From contig DLVP01000002.1 in the NCBI GenBank assembly GCA_003445125.1, positions 1-6,453 of the forward strand: 6,453 nt of DNA, in the 5' to 3' direction. Source of the stretch: Oscillospiraceae bacterium (GTDB taxonomy: Bacteria > Bacillota > Clostridia > Oscillospirales > Ruminococcaceae). The notes beneath the pieces are model-generated. The model was not told where the DNA came from, did not search any database, and saw nothing but the letters and a program-made list of their open reading frames with translations. Made by a program: the position numbers and the translations under genes. Of the stretch, positions 6,378-6,453 are shown piece after piece (position 1 is the first letter of the stretch; each line of letters starts with the position of its first letter).

Positions 6378-6406
6378 ATATTAACACTATTAAAAGAATA
6401 TTGCAA
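6378..6406 (-). promoter_or_regulatory. Probable promoter of the ileS operon
   Basis: On the minus strand TTGCAA (6401-6406) and TAATAT (6378-6383) are 17 bases apart. Each matches the housekeeping consensus at four of six positions, and TGT directly before the -10 box gives an extended -10. Transcription would begin near 6371, just before stem I of the T-box leader. The surrounding DNA is AT-rich. Confidence 0.7.
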
Positions 6407-6453
6407 GTGTTTTTTAATTCAATTCGATTTCAATTTTCTGCGTTGTAAATAGA
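6407..6453. other. AT-rich intergenic end of the window
   Basis: These 47 bases upstream of the promoter hold no recognisable gene, RNA or terminator. They contain short repeats of AATTCAATT/TTTCAATT type, which may simply reflect the AT-rich composition. Confidence 0.5.

Overview
The window reads as a bacterial chromosome segment, most likely from a Clostridia-type Firmicute of moderate to high GC (possibly Oscillospirales; the lineage is inference). The pointers are the ileS-lspA-rluD gene order, Shine-Dalgarno sequences close to consensus, a tRNA-sensing T-box leader in front of an aminoacyl-tRNA synthetase gene, and a transketolase split into two adjacent genes. All five protein genes lie on the minus strand and are read from right to left. 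All end in TAA and are closely packed. No mobile element, CRISPR array, tRNA or rRNA gene is visible.

Layout in transcription order. At 6378-6406 there is a plausible promoter. It is followed by a complete T-box leader (about 6127-6371) with stem I, an ATC (Ile) specifier, stem II, a stem IIA/B pseudoknot, stem III, the T-box antiterminator and a strong intrinsic terminator. Next is ileS (isoleucyl-tRNA synthetase, 921 aa, TTG start), then a short stem-loop, lspA (signal peptidase II, 169 aa), rluD-like pseudouridine synthase (308 aa, overlapping lspA by 11 bases), and the N-terminal (280 aa) and C-terminal (316 aa) transketolase subunits. The operon thus joins translation (IleRS), lipoprotein maturation (LspA), rRNA modification (RluD family) and the non-oxidative pentose phosphate pathway. 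Uncharged tRNA-Ile should raise transcription of ileS and, if there is no internal stop, of the genes behind it.

The most notable observation is inside ileS. The 5' part (about residues 1-390, plus the leader) uses very different synonymous codons from the 3' part and the downstream genes: by hand count leucine is CTT 24/29 and CTG 1/29 before residue 390, against CTT 5/36 and CTG 20/36 after it. The frame and all family motifs are intact across the junction. This looks either like a recombinant (mosaic) ileS or like a chimeric assembly joined at a conserved stretch of the gene. The T-box regulation and the enzymes themselves are otherwise of known types; I see no undescribed system here.
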